From Chitinophagales bacterium (GTDB lineage Bacteria; Bacteroidota; Bacteroidia; Chitinophagales; CAIODY01): a stretch of 42,328 bases of DNA. Shown piece after piece: positions 8,883-17,059 of this stretch; the stretch's first letter is position 1, and every line of letters begins with the position of its first letter. The notes beneath the pieces were generated by a model. That model saw nothing but the letters and a program-made list of their open reading frames with translations. It had not been told where the DNA came from and did no database searches. Location of the stretch: assembly GCA_947449695.1 (NCBI GenBank), contig CANFST010000022.1:1-42328 (forward strand). Reading direction: 5' to 3'. A program made the position numbers and the translations under genes.

Positions 8883-10223
8883 CTATTTTTTTCTTCCAGG
8901 TTTCTGACCTCTTGTTTTTGGTCGGCCATATTTCATCATCATTCTGTCCTTGTGTTTTACAATCGTATTTACTCGTTTGTTTTTTTCTTTCTTTTCGTGA
9001 AATGCAGCGCCTTTATCTATTTTAGGTTGTTTTACTCGAATGATTTTCATGGTATCATTCGGAATTTCATCAGCAATTAATGTTTTATTTTTTTCTACAC
9101 CGACAGGAAAGCGCTTCATTTTTATTTTTCGGTTCATCAACATTTCAACTCGTAGTTGATTTTCTAATTCAGTTTTTGTAACAAAACTAATTGCAATGCC
9201 ATCTTTATCAGCTCTGCCAGTTCTGCCAATGCGATGAATGTAATTTTCAGCTTCGTCAGGCATATCAAAATTGATGACGTGAGTTACTTCGGCAATATCT
9301 AACCCACGAGCTACAATATCAGTGGCAATCAATACTCTGCTGGTTCCATCTTTAAATTGATTTACTGCTGCAAAGCGCACATTCTGTGCTCTGTTGGCAT
9401 GAATAATTCCGATAGTTTCATGAGGTAATTTTTTTTGTAAAGTTTCGTGCAATAAATCGGCTTGCTTTTTTGTGGCAACAAATACTAATACTTTTTTCAT
9501 GTCAGCATCTGTTTGCAGCAAATGCTGTAGCAAATTTATTTTAGTATTAAAATTCAAAACAGGGAAACCTAATTGAGTAATATTTTCTACTGGAGTGCCA
9601 GTTGGAGCAGCTTCTATAATTTGCGGATGACGAAAAAAAGTTTGGATCAATGCTTCCACATCAGTGGTCATAGTGGCTGAAAACATTAGGTTCTGACGAT
9701 TAGGCGGCAACAAATCCAACACTCTTGTTAGTTGTGTTCTGAAACCTAAATCTAACATTTCATCTACTTCATCAATCACTAATCGTTTTACTGTTTTTAA
9801 TTTGAATGAATAATTCAACACCAAATCTAAAAACCTACCAGGCGTTGCTACCAATATATCTAATCCTTTGTGAATCTGAGTTGCTTGCCCATTAATATTT
9901 CCACCGCCATATACGCCAACCACATCAACAGTCAAATATTTGGCTAGCTTTTTTACTTCTTCTTCCACTTGGACTACCAATTCACGAGTGGGCACCAAAA
10001 TCAATATTTGAATTTTTTTTTCTTTTGAAAATTGCCACATTCGCAAGCAAGGCAATAGGTAGGCTAATGTTTTTCCAGTACCAGTTTGTGCAATGCCAAC
10101 CATATCTTTTCCTGACATGATAGGCGCAAACGCTTTGTGCTGTATAGTTGTAGGCTTTGTTAAACCCAAATCATTTAAGGCATTGAGCAATGATTTGTTT
10201 AGATTTAATTCGTCGAAAGTCAT
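8883..10223 (-). CDS. DEAD-box RNA helicase
   Basis: A 446-residue superfamily 2 helicase. The Q motif region precedes AQTGTGKT (45-52, Walker A), PTREL (78-82), TPGR (127-130), DEVD in place of DEAD (151-154), SAT (182-184) and HRIGRTGR near residue 330. A short basic tail (KTRGQKPGRKK) follows, like that of RhlE/CsdA-type proteins. It probably remodels structured RNA in ribosome assembly or mRNA decay. The neighbouring cold-shock gene is functionally related but divergently placed. DEVD is a conservative variant and should not abolish ATPase activity. Confidence 0.93.
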   Translation of the reverse strand: MTFDELNLNKSLLNALNDLGLTKPTTIQHKAFAPIMSGKDMVGIAQTGTGKTLAYLLPCLRMWQFSKEKKIQILILVPTRELVVQVEEEVKKLAKYLTVDVVGVYGGGNINGQATQIHKGLDILVATPGRFLDLVLNYSFKLKTVKRLVIDEVDEMLDLGFRTQLTRVLDLLPPNRQNLMFSATMTTDVEALIQTFFRHPQIIEAAPTGTPVENITQLGFPVLNFNTKINLLQHLLQTDADMKKVLVFVATKKQADLLHETLQKKLPHETIGIIHANRAQNVRFAAVNQFKDGTSRVLIATDIVARGLDIAEVTHVINFDMPDEAENYIHRIGRTGRADKDGIAISFVTKTELENQLRVEMLMNRKIKMKRFPVGVEKNKTLIADEIPNDTMKIIRVKQPKIDKGAAFHEKKEKNKRVNTIVKHKDRMMMKYGRPKTRGQKPGRKK

Positions 10224-10323
10224 TAGAATTTGATTGGTACGCTAAGGTAAACCAAATTTAATGAATCCATTTGCTTTGTTTAAACTAATAAATTATCAAA
10301 AAAAACCTTCTCTTTAATCCAAC

Positions 10324-10358
10324 AAAAAAAGGCGAACCAATTTGATTCACCTTTTTTT
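10324..10358 (-). terminator. Rho-independent terminator of the SnoaL-like gene
   Basis: On the reverse strand, an A-run, GGTGAATC and GGTTCGCC followed by T7 form a 13-bp hairpin with one G-T pair, 20 bases beyond the stop codon at 10,378. On the forward strand the same position is a C-A mismatch, which supports reverse-strand use. Confidence 0.75.
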
Positions 10359-10377
10359 ATTGAAACACTTAATGAGA

Positions 10378-10737
10378 TTATTTATGATAAAACCTTTCGT
10401 TTACAATCATTCCGTTTTCCCATTTTTGAACTGCTACCTGAGCCATTTTAACTGCCGATGGAGCGCCTTTGAATTTTAATTCCATCCAATGTTCAATCAT
10501 GACTACATTACCATCTGTGCTGGTTGCAAAAGAATTGATACCCATGCCCAAAAAAGCTTCAACAGCTTCCATAAAATGTTGTTCATGAACTCGACATGCA
10601 TCTTTGCCTATTCGCAAATTATTTTCGCCAATGTCTTCCATCGAAACGTTTTCAGCATAATATTTTTCAAATGCTTCAAATAACTGACCATTGCCAATCA
10701 TGGCATAAATGTCTTGTGCTCTTTCTAAATTTGTCAT
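10378..10737 (-). CDS. SnoaL/NTF2-like fold protein
   Basis: A 119-residue protein starting MTNLERAQDIYAMIGNG. Its helical N-terminus, the central EDIGENNLRIGKDACRVHEQHF and the C-terminal strands QVAVQKWENGMIVNERFYHK fit SnoaL-like NTF2-fold polyketide-cyclase relatives. Many such proteins have no known substrate. It is monocistronic between a terminator and the divergent ACP-P450 operon. Whether it relates to that operon is unknown. Confidence 0.75.
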   Translation of the reverse strand: MTNLERAQDIYAMIGNGQLFEAFEKYYAENVSMEDIGENNLRIGKDACRVHEQHFMEAVEAFLGMGINSFATSTDGNVVMIEHWMELKFKGAPSAVKMAQVAVQKWENGMIVNERFYHK

Positions 10738-10968
10738 TGTTAATTTGTTTTGTTTAATTTTTTATTAGTGTCTTAATACCAAAGATGCACAAAAGTTTTT
10801 TTAATTCGATCAACGCTTATTATCAGAGTGTTAAATCTTATTTTCCATAAAAACGCTATCTATTAAAACAGCGCTAACTAACTCAAACTAATTGGTGTTA
10901 GATTTATTTGATTCCAATCTATTGAAAATATCTGTTTAGATAATTATTTTGTGAGAAATTAATAAAAA

Positions 10969-11211
10969 GTGAAAAATCCTCTAGAAATAAAAAACTTCAT
11001 CGCCGAAAAAATTGCAGAAGAATGCAGAGTTTCCATCGATGAAATTTCTTTTGAAAAATCGTTTCTTGATTTTAATATGGATTCATTGGCATTGATTTCG
11101 ATGTCAATGGAAATTGAATCATTTGTAGGCATGGGCGAAATTAATCCCACAGTTTTTCACGAATTTAACACCATCAATAAACTCACAGAATGGTTAGTAA
11201 CTCAAAAATAA
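10969..11211 (+). CDS. Acyl/peptidyl carrier protein
   Basis: An 80-residue four-helix carrier. GTG at 10,969 is the start. The phosphopantetheine attachment motif is FNMDSLALI with Ser39, and helix II is rich in Met and acidic residues (SMSMEIESF). It is not the fatty-acid AcpP, which has a DSLD core, and is more like DltC or secondary-metabolite carriers. It overlaps the P450 start by 22 bases, implying translational coupling. It probably carries the acyl or aminoacyl group that the downstream P450 modifies and the MBOAT enzyme transfers; that is inference from gene order. Confidence 0.88.
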   Translation: MKNPLEIKNFIAEKIAEECRVSIDEISFEKSFLDFNMDSLALISMSMEIESFVGMGEINPTVFHEFNTINKLTEWLVTQK

Positions 11212-12398
11212 TTTGGAATCCATATAGCCCTGATTATTTCCGAAACCCTTACCCACACTTAAATGCATGTCGGGAAAGCAACCCCATTCAATTTGGATTA
11301 CACGATTCCTGGATTTTTTTTAAATACAACCATGTCAGCGAAATTATTCGTTCGCAAGATTTTTTAGTATCAGATTTAAGTGGTTATTTGAAAACAAAAG
11401 AGCCTTACATTTTCGGCAATAATGGTTGCCCCTATTTAGCAAAAGGTACTCAAAAATGGTTGTTGTATTTGAATGGTGATGAACACAAACAAGCCAGAGC
11501 CATTGTAGGAAAAGCCTTTAAAGAATTTAATCTGAAAGTTGCCATCAGCGAAGCGACTGAACAAGTCATCAAAAAATTTGAATCAGAAACTGAATTTGAC
11601 GGCATTGATTTTTGTTCTGAATTTTTGTTTTTCATCATGAAAAAATTTTACAACATTCATGATGATTACACGATGGAAGAAATAAAAATTTATAGTAATC
11701 GCATCGCTCGAGCACAAGATATGTTTGTAACTAAACAAGTTTATCAAGAAATCAACAAATGGTTTTTATGGGGAAATGACATGTTTAATCATCAAGGAAA
11801 TGATGCATTCAACTACAAACAATTGATAGAAGATTTTGCAAAAAATATGCAGGTCGAGTTTTCAGAAGAAAATGTGCTATCAATTCTATCACTCTCACTC
11901 ATGGCGGCTTTTGAGACATCAAAAGACAATTTGGTCATTGCCATTAATGAATTTTTGACTCAACCCAATTTGATGGAAGAAGCACTCTCATTTGATGAAA
12001 ATCAAATCAGTTTATTGACAGAAGAAATTTTTCGTTTTTGTGCACCAGTGCATTACACTATTCGAATCAACAAAAACAAATTGCAGTTTAACGATATCGA
12101 AATTCCTGCTCAATCTCGAATTTATGTTTGCCTAGCAAGTGCCAATCGTGACGCAGATGAATTTCAAAATCCTGATTCCTTCATTTCACTCCGAAACCCC
12201 AATGAACACTTAACTTTTGGGGCTGGTAGCCATTTATGTTTGGGAGCTTCTATAGCCCGTCAGGAAATAAGAATTTGTATCAAACCAATGATTGAATTTT
12301 TGAAAAATTATTTAATTGATTCCTCGAAAGAATTAAAATACGGCAAACAAATTTTATTGCGAACTATTGAATCTCTTCCAATAAAAAAGAAAAGTTAA
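11190..12398 (+). CDS. Cytochrome P450
   Basis: A 402-residue soluble class-I-sized bacterial P450. The heme loop FGAGSHLCLG places the thiolate at Cys350. The E-x-x-R pair is Glu279/Arg282. The I-helix has AAFETS with the acid-alcohol pair Glu242-Thr243, so O2 activation looks intact. The usual glycine of AGxxT is alanine. No ferredoxin or reductase gene is nearby, so electrons must come from elsewhere. The coupling to a carrier-protein gene suggests a carrier-bound substrate, as known for P450BioI and for P450s acting on PCP-bound amino acids. The substrate is unknown. Confidence 0.92.
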   Translation: MVSNSKIIWNPYSPDYFRNPYPHLNACRESNPIQFGLHDSWIFFKYNHVSEIIRSQDFLVSDLSGYLKTKEPYIFGNNGCPYLAKGTQKWLLYLNGDEHKQARAIVGKAFKEFNLKVAISEATEQVIKKFESETEFDGIDFCSEFLFFIMKKFYNIHDDYTMEEIKIYSNRIARAQDMFVTKQVYQEINKWFLWGNDMFNHQGNDAFNYKQLIEDFAKNMQVEFSEENVLSILSLSLMAAFETSKDNLVIAINEFLTQPNLMEEALSFDENQISLLTEEIFRFCAPVHYTIRINKNKLQFNDIEIPAQSRIYVCLASANRDADEFQNPDSFISLRNPNEHLTFGAGSHLCLGASIARQEIRICIKPMIEFLKNYLIDSSKELKYGKQILLRTIESLPIKKKS

Positions 12399-12402
12399 TG
12401 GC

Positions 12403-13779
12403 ATGGAACTATTGACAGTACTGATTTTCATTGCTTCAAACTTTTTTCTGTTGTTTTTTTTTTCAACAGAAAATAAATGGAAAGCATTGCTCATCAGCAG
12501 CTTGATTTTCTATTTTTTTATCGTTGGTTACAAAATTATTTTTCTGATTGCCTTGGCCTTTTGCATTTACCAAATGAGTTTTTTGATAGAAAGAAAAAAG
12601 ATAAAAACTTGGTTGATTGTCATTTTGATTTTATTGCCATTGTTGCTTGAAAAGCTTACTCACGATACATTTCACTCAGAAACAACTTTTTCAAAAGGTA
12701 TTTCAATCAATAGCGTTTTTGATTTAAGAAACGTTTTGCAAATCATTGGCATTTCTTATTTCACGTTTAATGCACTGAGTTATATCATTGACATTAAGCG
12801 AAAATATTTGCAGCCTGAAAAGAATTTTTTTTTAGTGTTACTCTACTTAATTTTCTTTCCTTGCATTTTTTCAGGACCACTTCATCGAGCAAAATATTTA
12901 TTCCATCAGTTCAAAAGTATGGCAATAAATGATGAAACAATTTCCTCAGGATTAAGATTAATGTTGTGGGGCTTATTCAAATACAGAGTAGTAGCAGAAC
13001 GGATTGGGGCGTTAATCAAATATTTGCTAGTATTCAAAATCGGTGGCTTTTATTATCTGTTTGTCGGATTGCTTTTCTTTTTTTATTTGTATTTTAGCTT
13101 TAGTGCTTTCATTGACTTTTTTCAAGGCGTTGCAGCAATTTTCGGAATCAAATTGAAAGATAATTTTCGCAACAGAATTTACTTTTCCAACTCACGTCAA
13201 TCGTTTTGGAAGGGTTGGCACATAACACTCAACGAGTGGTTTCGTGATTATTTCTTTTTTGAAATAATTCGGCTTGATAGAAAAAGAAAATTCACCAATT
13301 TATTTTTGTTTTTGACCTTTGTTTTGATTGGCTTATGGCATGAATTTACTTTTATATTTTTATTGTGGGGATGCCTGAATGGCTTATGGATATTAATTGA
13401 GAAGCAGATTGACTTGGAAAAATTGCCCTTTAAAAATTTCAGAAAGTACGCAGGAGTGATTTATCATTTATCTATCGCATCGTGTTTGGCATTGTTGTTT
13501 TTTTCAAAAAGTGCAACAGAATTATTTAAGAAAATCTTTGTTGAACAATCCCATTTTCCAATAACTTTTTTCAGTACAATGAGCAATAATTTGGTGATTT
13601 TGATTTTCTCCTTTTTGCTGGTGGAATATCATTCCATCAAATCAGGTGAAGAAAAATTCAATGATTACATGCAACGAAAATCACTTACTAATCGGTGGTT
13701 GGTATATTTTCAATTAGCTTTAATGATTGTTCTTTTTGGATTAAATGCACAAATGGAAAACGACTACATTCAATTTTAA
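12403..13779 (+). CDS. MBOAT-family membrane O-acyltransferase (DltB/AlgI-like)
   Basis: A 458-residue polytopic protein with about ten hydrophobic segments. The MBOAT core is clear: SRQSFWKGWHITLNEWFRDY with His273, then LIGLWHEFTFIFLLWG with the conserved catalytic His313. The family moves acyl groups across or within the membrane onto extracytoplasmic hydroxyls (alginate acetylation, D-alanylation of teichoic acid). It starts 4 bases after the P450 stop and ends 1 base before the next ATG. Beside a DltC-like carrier, its donor could be the carrier-bound product of the P450. Confidence 0.92.
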   Translation: MELLTVLIFIASNFFLLFFFSTENKWKALLISSLIFYFFIVGYKIIFLIALAFCIYQMSFLIERKKIKTWLIVILILLPLLLEKLTHDTFHSETTFSKGISINSVFDLRNVLQIIGISYFTFNALSYIIDIKRKYLQPEKNFFLVLLYLIFFPCIFSGPLHRAKYLFHQFKSMAINDETISSGLRLMLWGLFKYRVVAERIGALIKYLLVFKIGGFYYLFVGLLFFFYLYFSFSAFIDFFQGVAAIFGIKLKDNFRNRIYFSNSRQSFWKGWHITLNEWFRDYFFFEIIRLDRKRKFTNLFLFLTFVLIGLWHEFTFIFLLWGCLNGLWILIEKQIDLEKLPFKNFRKYAGVIYHLSIASCLALLFFSKSATELFKKIFVEQSHFPITFFSTMSNNLVILIFSFLLVEYHSIKSGEEKFNDYMQRKSLTNRWLVYFQLALMIVLFGLNAQMENDYIQF

Positions 13780-13780
13780 C

Positions 13781-14716
13781 ATGAAAATCAAACAATCCAT
13801 ATTCAAACTTCTGGTTTTCGTTTTGACGATAATGATTTTCATTTTTAGTGTGAAGTATTTTTATGGAAAGAAAAAATCTGACATCGTCATTTTGCTTCGT
13901 CAAACTCAAATCACAAAAGATTCTTGCATTTATTTTATTGGTTCTAGCAGAGTGCAAAATGCCGTAAATATTCGATTGATAGCTGATTCTATTCATTCGA
14001 GTCATATTTTTAATTTAGGGTGCTCCGGAGCAAATTTTTTCAGCAATTGTTTGCTAGCAGAATTTTTAATGCAAAATAAATCACCCAAAAAATTATTTAT
14101 TGAACTGGGGTTAATCAAAAATAATTTTCCGAAACATTTTGCTTTTGTTGCCGAAGAGGCTGATATGAATTTGTATTCTCTGACTGAAAAATTATTCAGC
14201 AATCAATTTTTTTTTGACCGACAAAAACAAAAATATTCTTTACTTGAAGAGTATACTAATAACAATTTAAACTTTGATGCTGACAAGCTAATGCAAACAC
14301 TTCACTTAAAAAAAATTGAGCAACATTGGGGCTTTGTGGCTAAAAAGAAAACAGATTTTCAATCAACAAATTCATTTTTAACAGAAGAAGAAATTTACAA
14401 AAAAGAATTTCAAAGCAGCCAAACTACCCAATATGAATTGTTCATTCTATCATTACTAAAATCAGCAAAAGAAAGTAACACAAAAATTATTTTCATGCTG
14501 CCTTTAACTTGTGAAGACCAAGACGAAAAGCAAGCAATCATTCCTTTTTACAGAACATTGCCCGATAGTTTCAAATTTGTTTTCACCAAAAAATTTATGA
14601 ATGAAATTTCCGATTCAAAGTATTTATTCAACGCAAATCATTTGAATGAGGATGGAGCAAAGGTTTATTCAGAAATGATATCAGACTATTTAAAACAGAC
14701 CAAAAAGTGTAAATGA
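13781..14716 (+). CDS. Membrane-anchored SGNH/DltD-like protein
   Basis: I chose ATG 13,781, one base after the MBOAT stop, over an in-frame ATG at 13,745 inside that gene. The 311-residue product has one N-terminal membrane anchor (about 7-28), then an extracytoplasmic domain. YFIGSSR (Ser55/Ser56) resembles an SGNH block I, NLGCSGAN block II, and NANHLNEDGA near 284 the C-terminal block with His287. The Asp of the classical DxxH is Asn284 if this alignment is right. It would act with the MBOAT protein on the outer face of the membrane, as DltD does with DltB or AlgX/AlgJ with AlgI. No named family is claimed with certainty. Confidence 0.75.
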   Translation: MKIKQSIFKLLVFVLTIMIFIFSVKYFYGKKKSDIVILLRQTQITKDSCIYFIGSSRVQNAVNIRLIADSIHSSHIFNLGCSGANFFSNCLLAEFLMQNKSPKKLFIELGLIKNNFPKHFAFVAEEADMNLYSLTEKLFSNQFFFDRQKQKYSLLEEYTNNNLNFDADKLMQTLHLKKIEQHWGFVAKKKTDFQSTNSFLTEEEIYKKEFQSSQTTQYELFILSLLKSAKESNTKIIFMLPLTCEDQDEKQAIIPFYRTLPDSFKFVFTKKFMNEISDSKYLFNANHLNEDGAKVYSEMISDYLKQTKKCK

Positions 14717-14756
14717 TTTTATTAATTTAAAACTATGCTTTCTGAGGATAATTTCT

Positions 14757-15218
14757 TCAATTCCTCACCACCGCATAAGCATTCAACGATGTGGCAATCA
14801 GCAACCATATGAAATAAGGCAGCAACAGTAAAGTGTTCCATTTCTGTATGGAAAGAAAATGAAACAGAAATATACCAACTAAAATGGTGAGTGCAATGAT
14901 GATGAATAATGCAAAAGTGGTTTGGTGAAATTTAAAGAAAACAGGATTCCAGCCCACATTCAAAATCCATTGCAAAGCAAACATAGCAGCTATTTGAAAA
15001 TGCAATTGCGGAGCTTCCTGCCAAAGTATAGCCATATAAATTGAAAAACAAATCATGATGGTAAACCATGCTGCGCCAAACACCCAACCCGGCGGAGTCC
15101 AAGGGGCTTTGTTCATTTGCTGATACCAAACTGATGTAACACCGCCGCTGGTAAACAAACCTCCAATTCCTAAAGCAGCAAAATTGATAAGTAAAAAAAT
15201 GACTAAACGTAAAAGCAT
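14757..15218 (-). CDS. tspO: TspO/MBR family tryptophan-rich sensory protein
   Basis: I prefer ATG at 15,218 (153 residues) over an upstream start at 15,287, because the shorter form matches TspO length and begins directly with the first membrane helix. Five hydrophobic helices are visible. The signature WTPPGWVFGAAWFTIM lies near residue 40, with the Trp-rich NVGWNPVFF and Asn-rich C-terminal helix. TspO binds porphyrins and lipophilic ligands in the membrane. It is convergent with the ACP-P450 operon. Its upstream region carries a duplicated palindromic site. Confidence 0.93.
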   Translation of the reverse strand: MLLRLVIFLLINFAALGIGGLFTSGGVTSVWYQQMNKAPWTPPGWVFGAAWFTIMICFSIYMAILWQEAPQLHFQIAAMFALQWILNVGWNPVFFKFHQTTFALFIIIALTILVGIFLFHFLSIQKWNTLLLLPYFIWLLIATSLNAYAVVRN

Positions 15219-15236
15219 ATTATTTTTGATTTTAAA

Positions 15237-15271
15237 AACTAACAAAGTTGTAACTAACAAAGTTGTTAGTT
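15237..15271 (-). promoter_or_regulatory. Tandem 15-bp repeat with perfect palindrome upstream of tspO
   Basis: A 15-bp unit, AACTAACAAAGTTGT, occurs twice head to tail (15,237-15,251 and 15,252-15,266). The second copy extends into a perfect inverted repeat with 9-bp arms, AACTAACAA and TTGTTAGTT (15,252-15,260 and 15,263-15,271). The block lies 19 bases upstream of the tspO start codon, a good place for an operator. No regulator gene is adjacent. Confidence 0.6.
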
Positions 15272-15373
15272 TTAAAAATCGACTCAAACTTTTTTATTTT
15301 TTTGAACCAAGCAGTGCCAAAGCGGAGCTTCGAAAAAATTTCTACATAGGTTCACTTCTGTTGTGAATATTTT

Positions 15374-16669
15374 TTATAAATACGGTAGCTTAACAATAAA
15401 CTCACTACCCATATTTTGTTCTGAAATTACCTCGATATTTCCACCATGGTTTTTAATTATTCCAAAAGCAACTGACAAACCTAATCCTGTGCCTTTGCCA
15501 ACATCTTTGGTTGTAAAAAATGGGTCGAATATTTTTTGTTGAATTGCCGCATTCATTCCTCTGCCATTGTCTTTCACCATAATTTTAATTTGGTTATTTT
15601 CAGCAGAAGTTGAGATATTGATTTTGCCTTTTTCATCAATTGCATCAAATGCGTTGTTTATCAAATTAAGAAACGCTTGATTTAGTTCGCCAGGATAGCA
15701 AGCTAGTTCAGGAATATTTCCAAGTGCAAGTTCAACTTCAATATTTTTTTCTTTTAAATGATTGCCCACCAAAAGCAAACAAGAATTTATTCCATCATTC
15801 AGATTGACTTTTTTCTTTTCAGTTTCGCTTAATCTTGAAAAGCTTCTTAAGCCACTTACAATTTCTGCAATTCTTTTTGCTCCGTCGGTTATACCTTCTA
15901 ACAATTGCCTTGATTCGGTGATGGAATATTTCAAATCTTCCGAAACCTTGGATGGCTCTTGGTTAATGAATTCAATCATGTCATCAATATCTCTTGTCAA
16001 TGGGTTTACATTGCTCAATACGAAATTGATTGGGTTATTGATTTCATGAGCAACACCTGCGGTTAGTTGACCCAATGAAGCCATTTTTTCAGATTGAACA
16101 ATTTGTGATTGTGCTTCTTTAAGTTGCTTGAAAGCTTCTTGTTGTGAAACTAAAAGTTCATCACTTTTCTCTTTTTCAAGCCTTAATTCTTTAGTTCGTT
16201 CATCCACCAATATTTCTAACTCTTTATTATGCCTTTCTAATAATCTATTTTGTTCTTGTAATTGCTTTTCCTGATAAAAGCCTTTGATAGCTTCTTTGAT
16301 AGTCAAGATAAGGTCATTTCCTTCCCATGGTTTAGAGATATAGCGATATAGGTTAGCATGATTAACAGCTTCTGTAACTGCATCAATATCTGTTTGACCA
16401 GTAAGCAATATATTGTAGGTGGAAGGTGTCAGCTGATGAATTTGTTTAAGCAATTCATGTCCTTTGATACCAGGCATTAATTGGTCAGAAATAACAACCA
16501 CAATTTCATTCCCTTCAAGCATCAATTCGTTGACTAATTCCAATGCTTCTTCACCACTTTCGGCAAGTTCAATAGAAAAGTCAGAGCCGAAGTATCTGCC
16601 TAACTGAGTTTGCAAGCCATTTAGTACAATACGTTCATCGTCAACACAAATAATAGTTCCTTTTCCCAT
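15374..16669 (-). CDS. Response-regulator receiver fused to histidine kinase (REC-HK)
   Basis: A 431-residue soluble protein with reversed hybrid order. The receiver domain comes first (1-125; acidic pair Asp10/Asp11, phosphoacceptor Asp62, Lys113), then a coiled coil (about 130-195), an H-box HEINNPINF with His208 and an HATPase domain with NLINNAFDA, DNGRGM and GTGLGLSV. There is no membrane segment. It is the last gene of a three-gene operon, 3 bases after a lone receiver. It probably receives phosphate or protein contact from the other two and controls its own kinase. No DNA-binding output is present in the operon. Confidence 0.9.
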   Translation of the reverse strand: MGKGTIICVDDERIVLNGLQTQLGRYFGSDFSIELAESGEEALELVNELMLEGNEIVVVISDQLMPGIKGHELLKQIHQLTPSTYNILLTGQTDIDAVTEAVNHANLYRYISKPWEGNDLILTIKEAIKGFYQEKQLQEQNRLLERHNKELEILVDERTKELRLEKEKSDELLVSQQEAFKQLKEAQSQIVQSEKMASLGQLTAGVAHEINNPINFVLSNVNPLTRDIDDMIEFINQEPSKVSEDLKYSITESRQLLEGITDGAKRIAEIVSGLRSFSRLSETEKKKVNLNDGINSCLLLVGNHLKEKNIEVELALGNIPELACYPGELNQAFLNLINNAFDAIDEKGKINISTSAENNQIKIMVKDNGRGMNAAIQQKIFDPFFTTKDVGKGTGLGLSVAFGIIKNHGGNIEVISEQNMGSEFIVKLPYL

Positions 16670-16672
16670 TTT

Positions 16673-17059
16673 CTAATCTTTAATTAAATCTACTAAATCC
16701 TTTTCGTTCCAGGGCTTATGAATAATTTTTATGCCTTTGTTAGACTTTTCAATATCATGAATCACCTTACTGTCTATATGCCCAGTAAGTAGAATGGTTT
16801 TTACATTATCCACTTTCTTACGCACTTCTTCTAATAATTCATCACCTTTCATGCCCGGCATCAACCAATCTGAAATAACAACATAAATCATTTCATCATC
16901 AGCTTTGTGAAGTTCTTCAATAATTTCAAGTGCTTCTTTAGCTGATTCGGCAAACTCATAATTAAAATTTTTTCCAAAATTTCTTGTAAGTTGAGAGTTC
17001 AAACTGTCAAGCACAATTTTCTCATCGTCAACACAAACTATGTTTAAGATTTTTTTCAT
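16673..17059 (-). CDS. Single-domain response regulator
   Basis: A 128-residue receiver domain with nothing else: acidic pair DDE at 11-13, phosphoacceptor Asp64 in VVISDWLMPG, Thr in LLTGH and Lys in IIHKPW. It overlaps the membrane kinase gene by 4 bases. It is clearly related to the receiver of the following REC-HK gene (both keep LLTG and the KPW motif), so one may have arisen by duplication. It acts as a phosphate shuttle or protein-contact switch. Confidence 0.92.
   Translation of the reverse strand: MKKILNIVCVDDEKIVLDSLNSQLTRNFGKNFNYEFAESAKEALEIIEELHKADDEMIYVVISDWLMPGMKGDELLEEVRKKVDNVKTILLTGHIDSKVIHDIEKSNKGIKIIHKPWNEKDLVDLIKD

Noticed and set aside
13745-13780. Upstream start for the SGNH-like gene
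   Set aside because: It lies inside the MBOAT gene; ATG 13,781 directly precedes a typical membrane anchor.
15219-15287. N-terminal extension of TspO
   Set aside because: It covers the operator-like repeats and makes the protein longer than the family; ATG 15,218 begins at helix 1.
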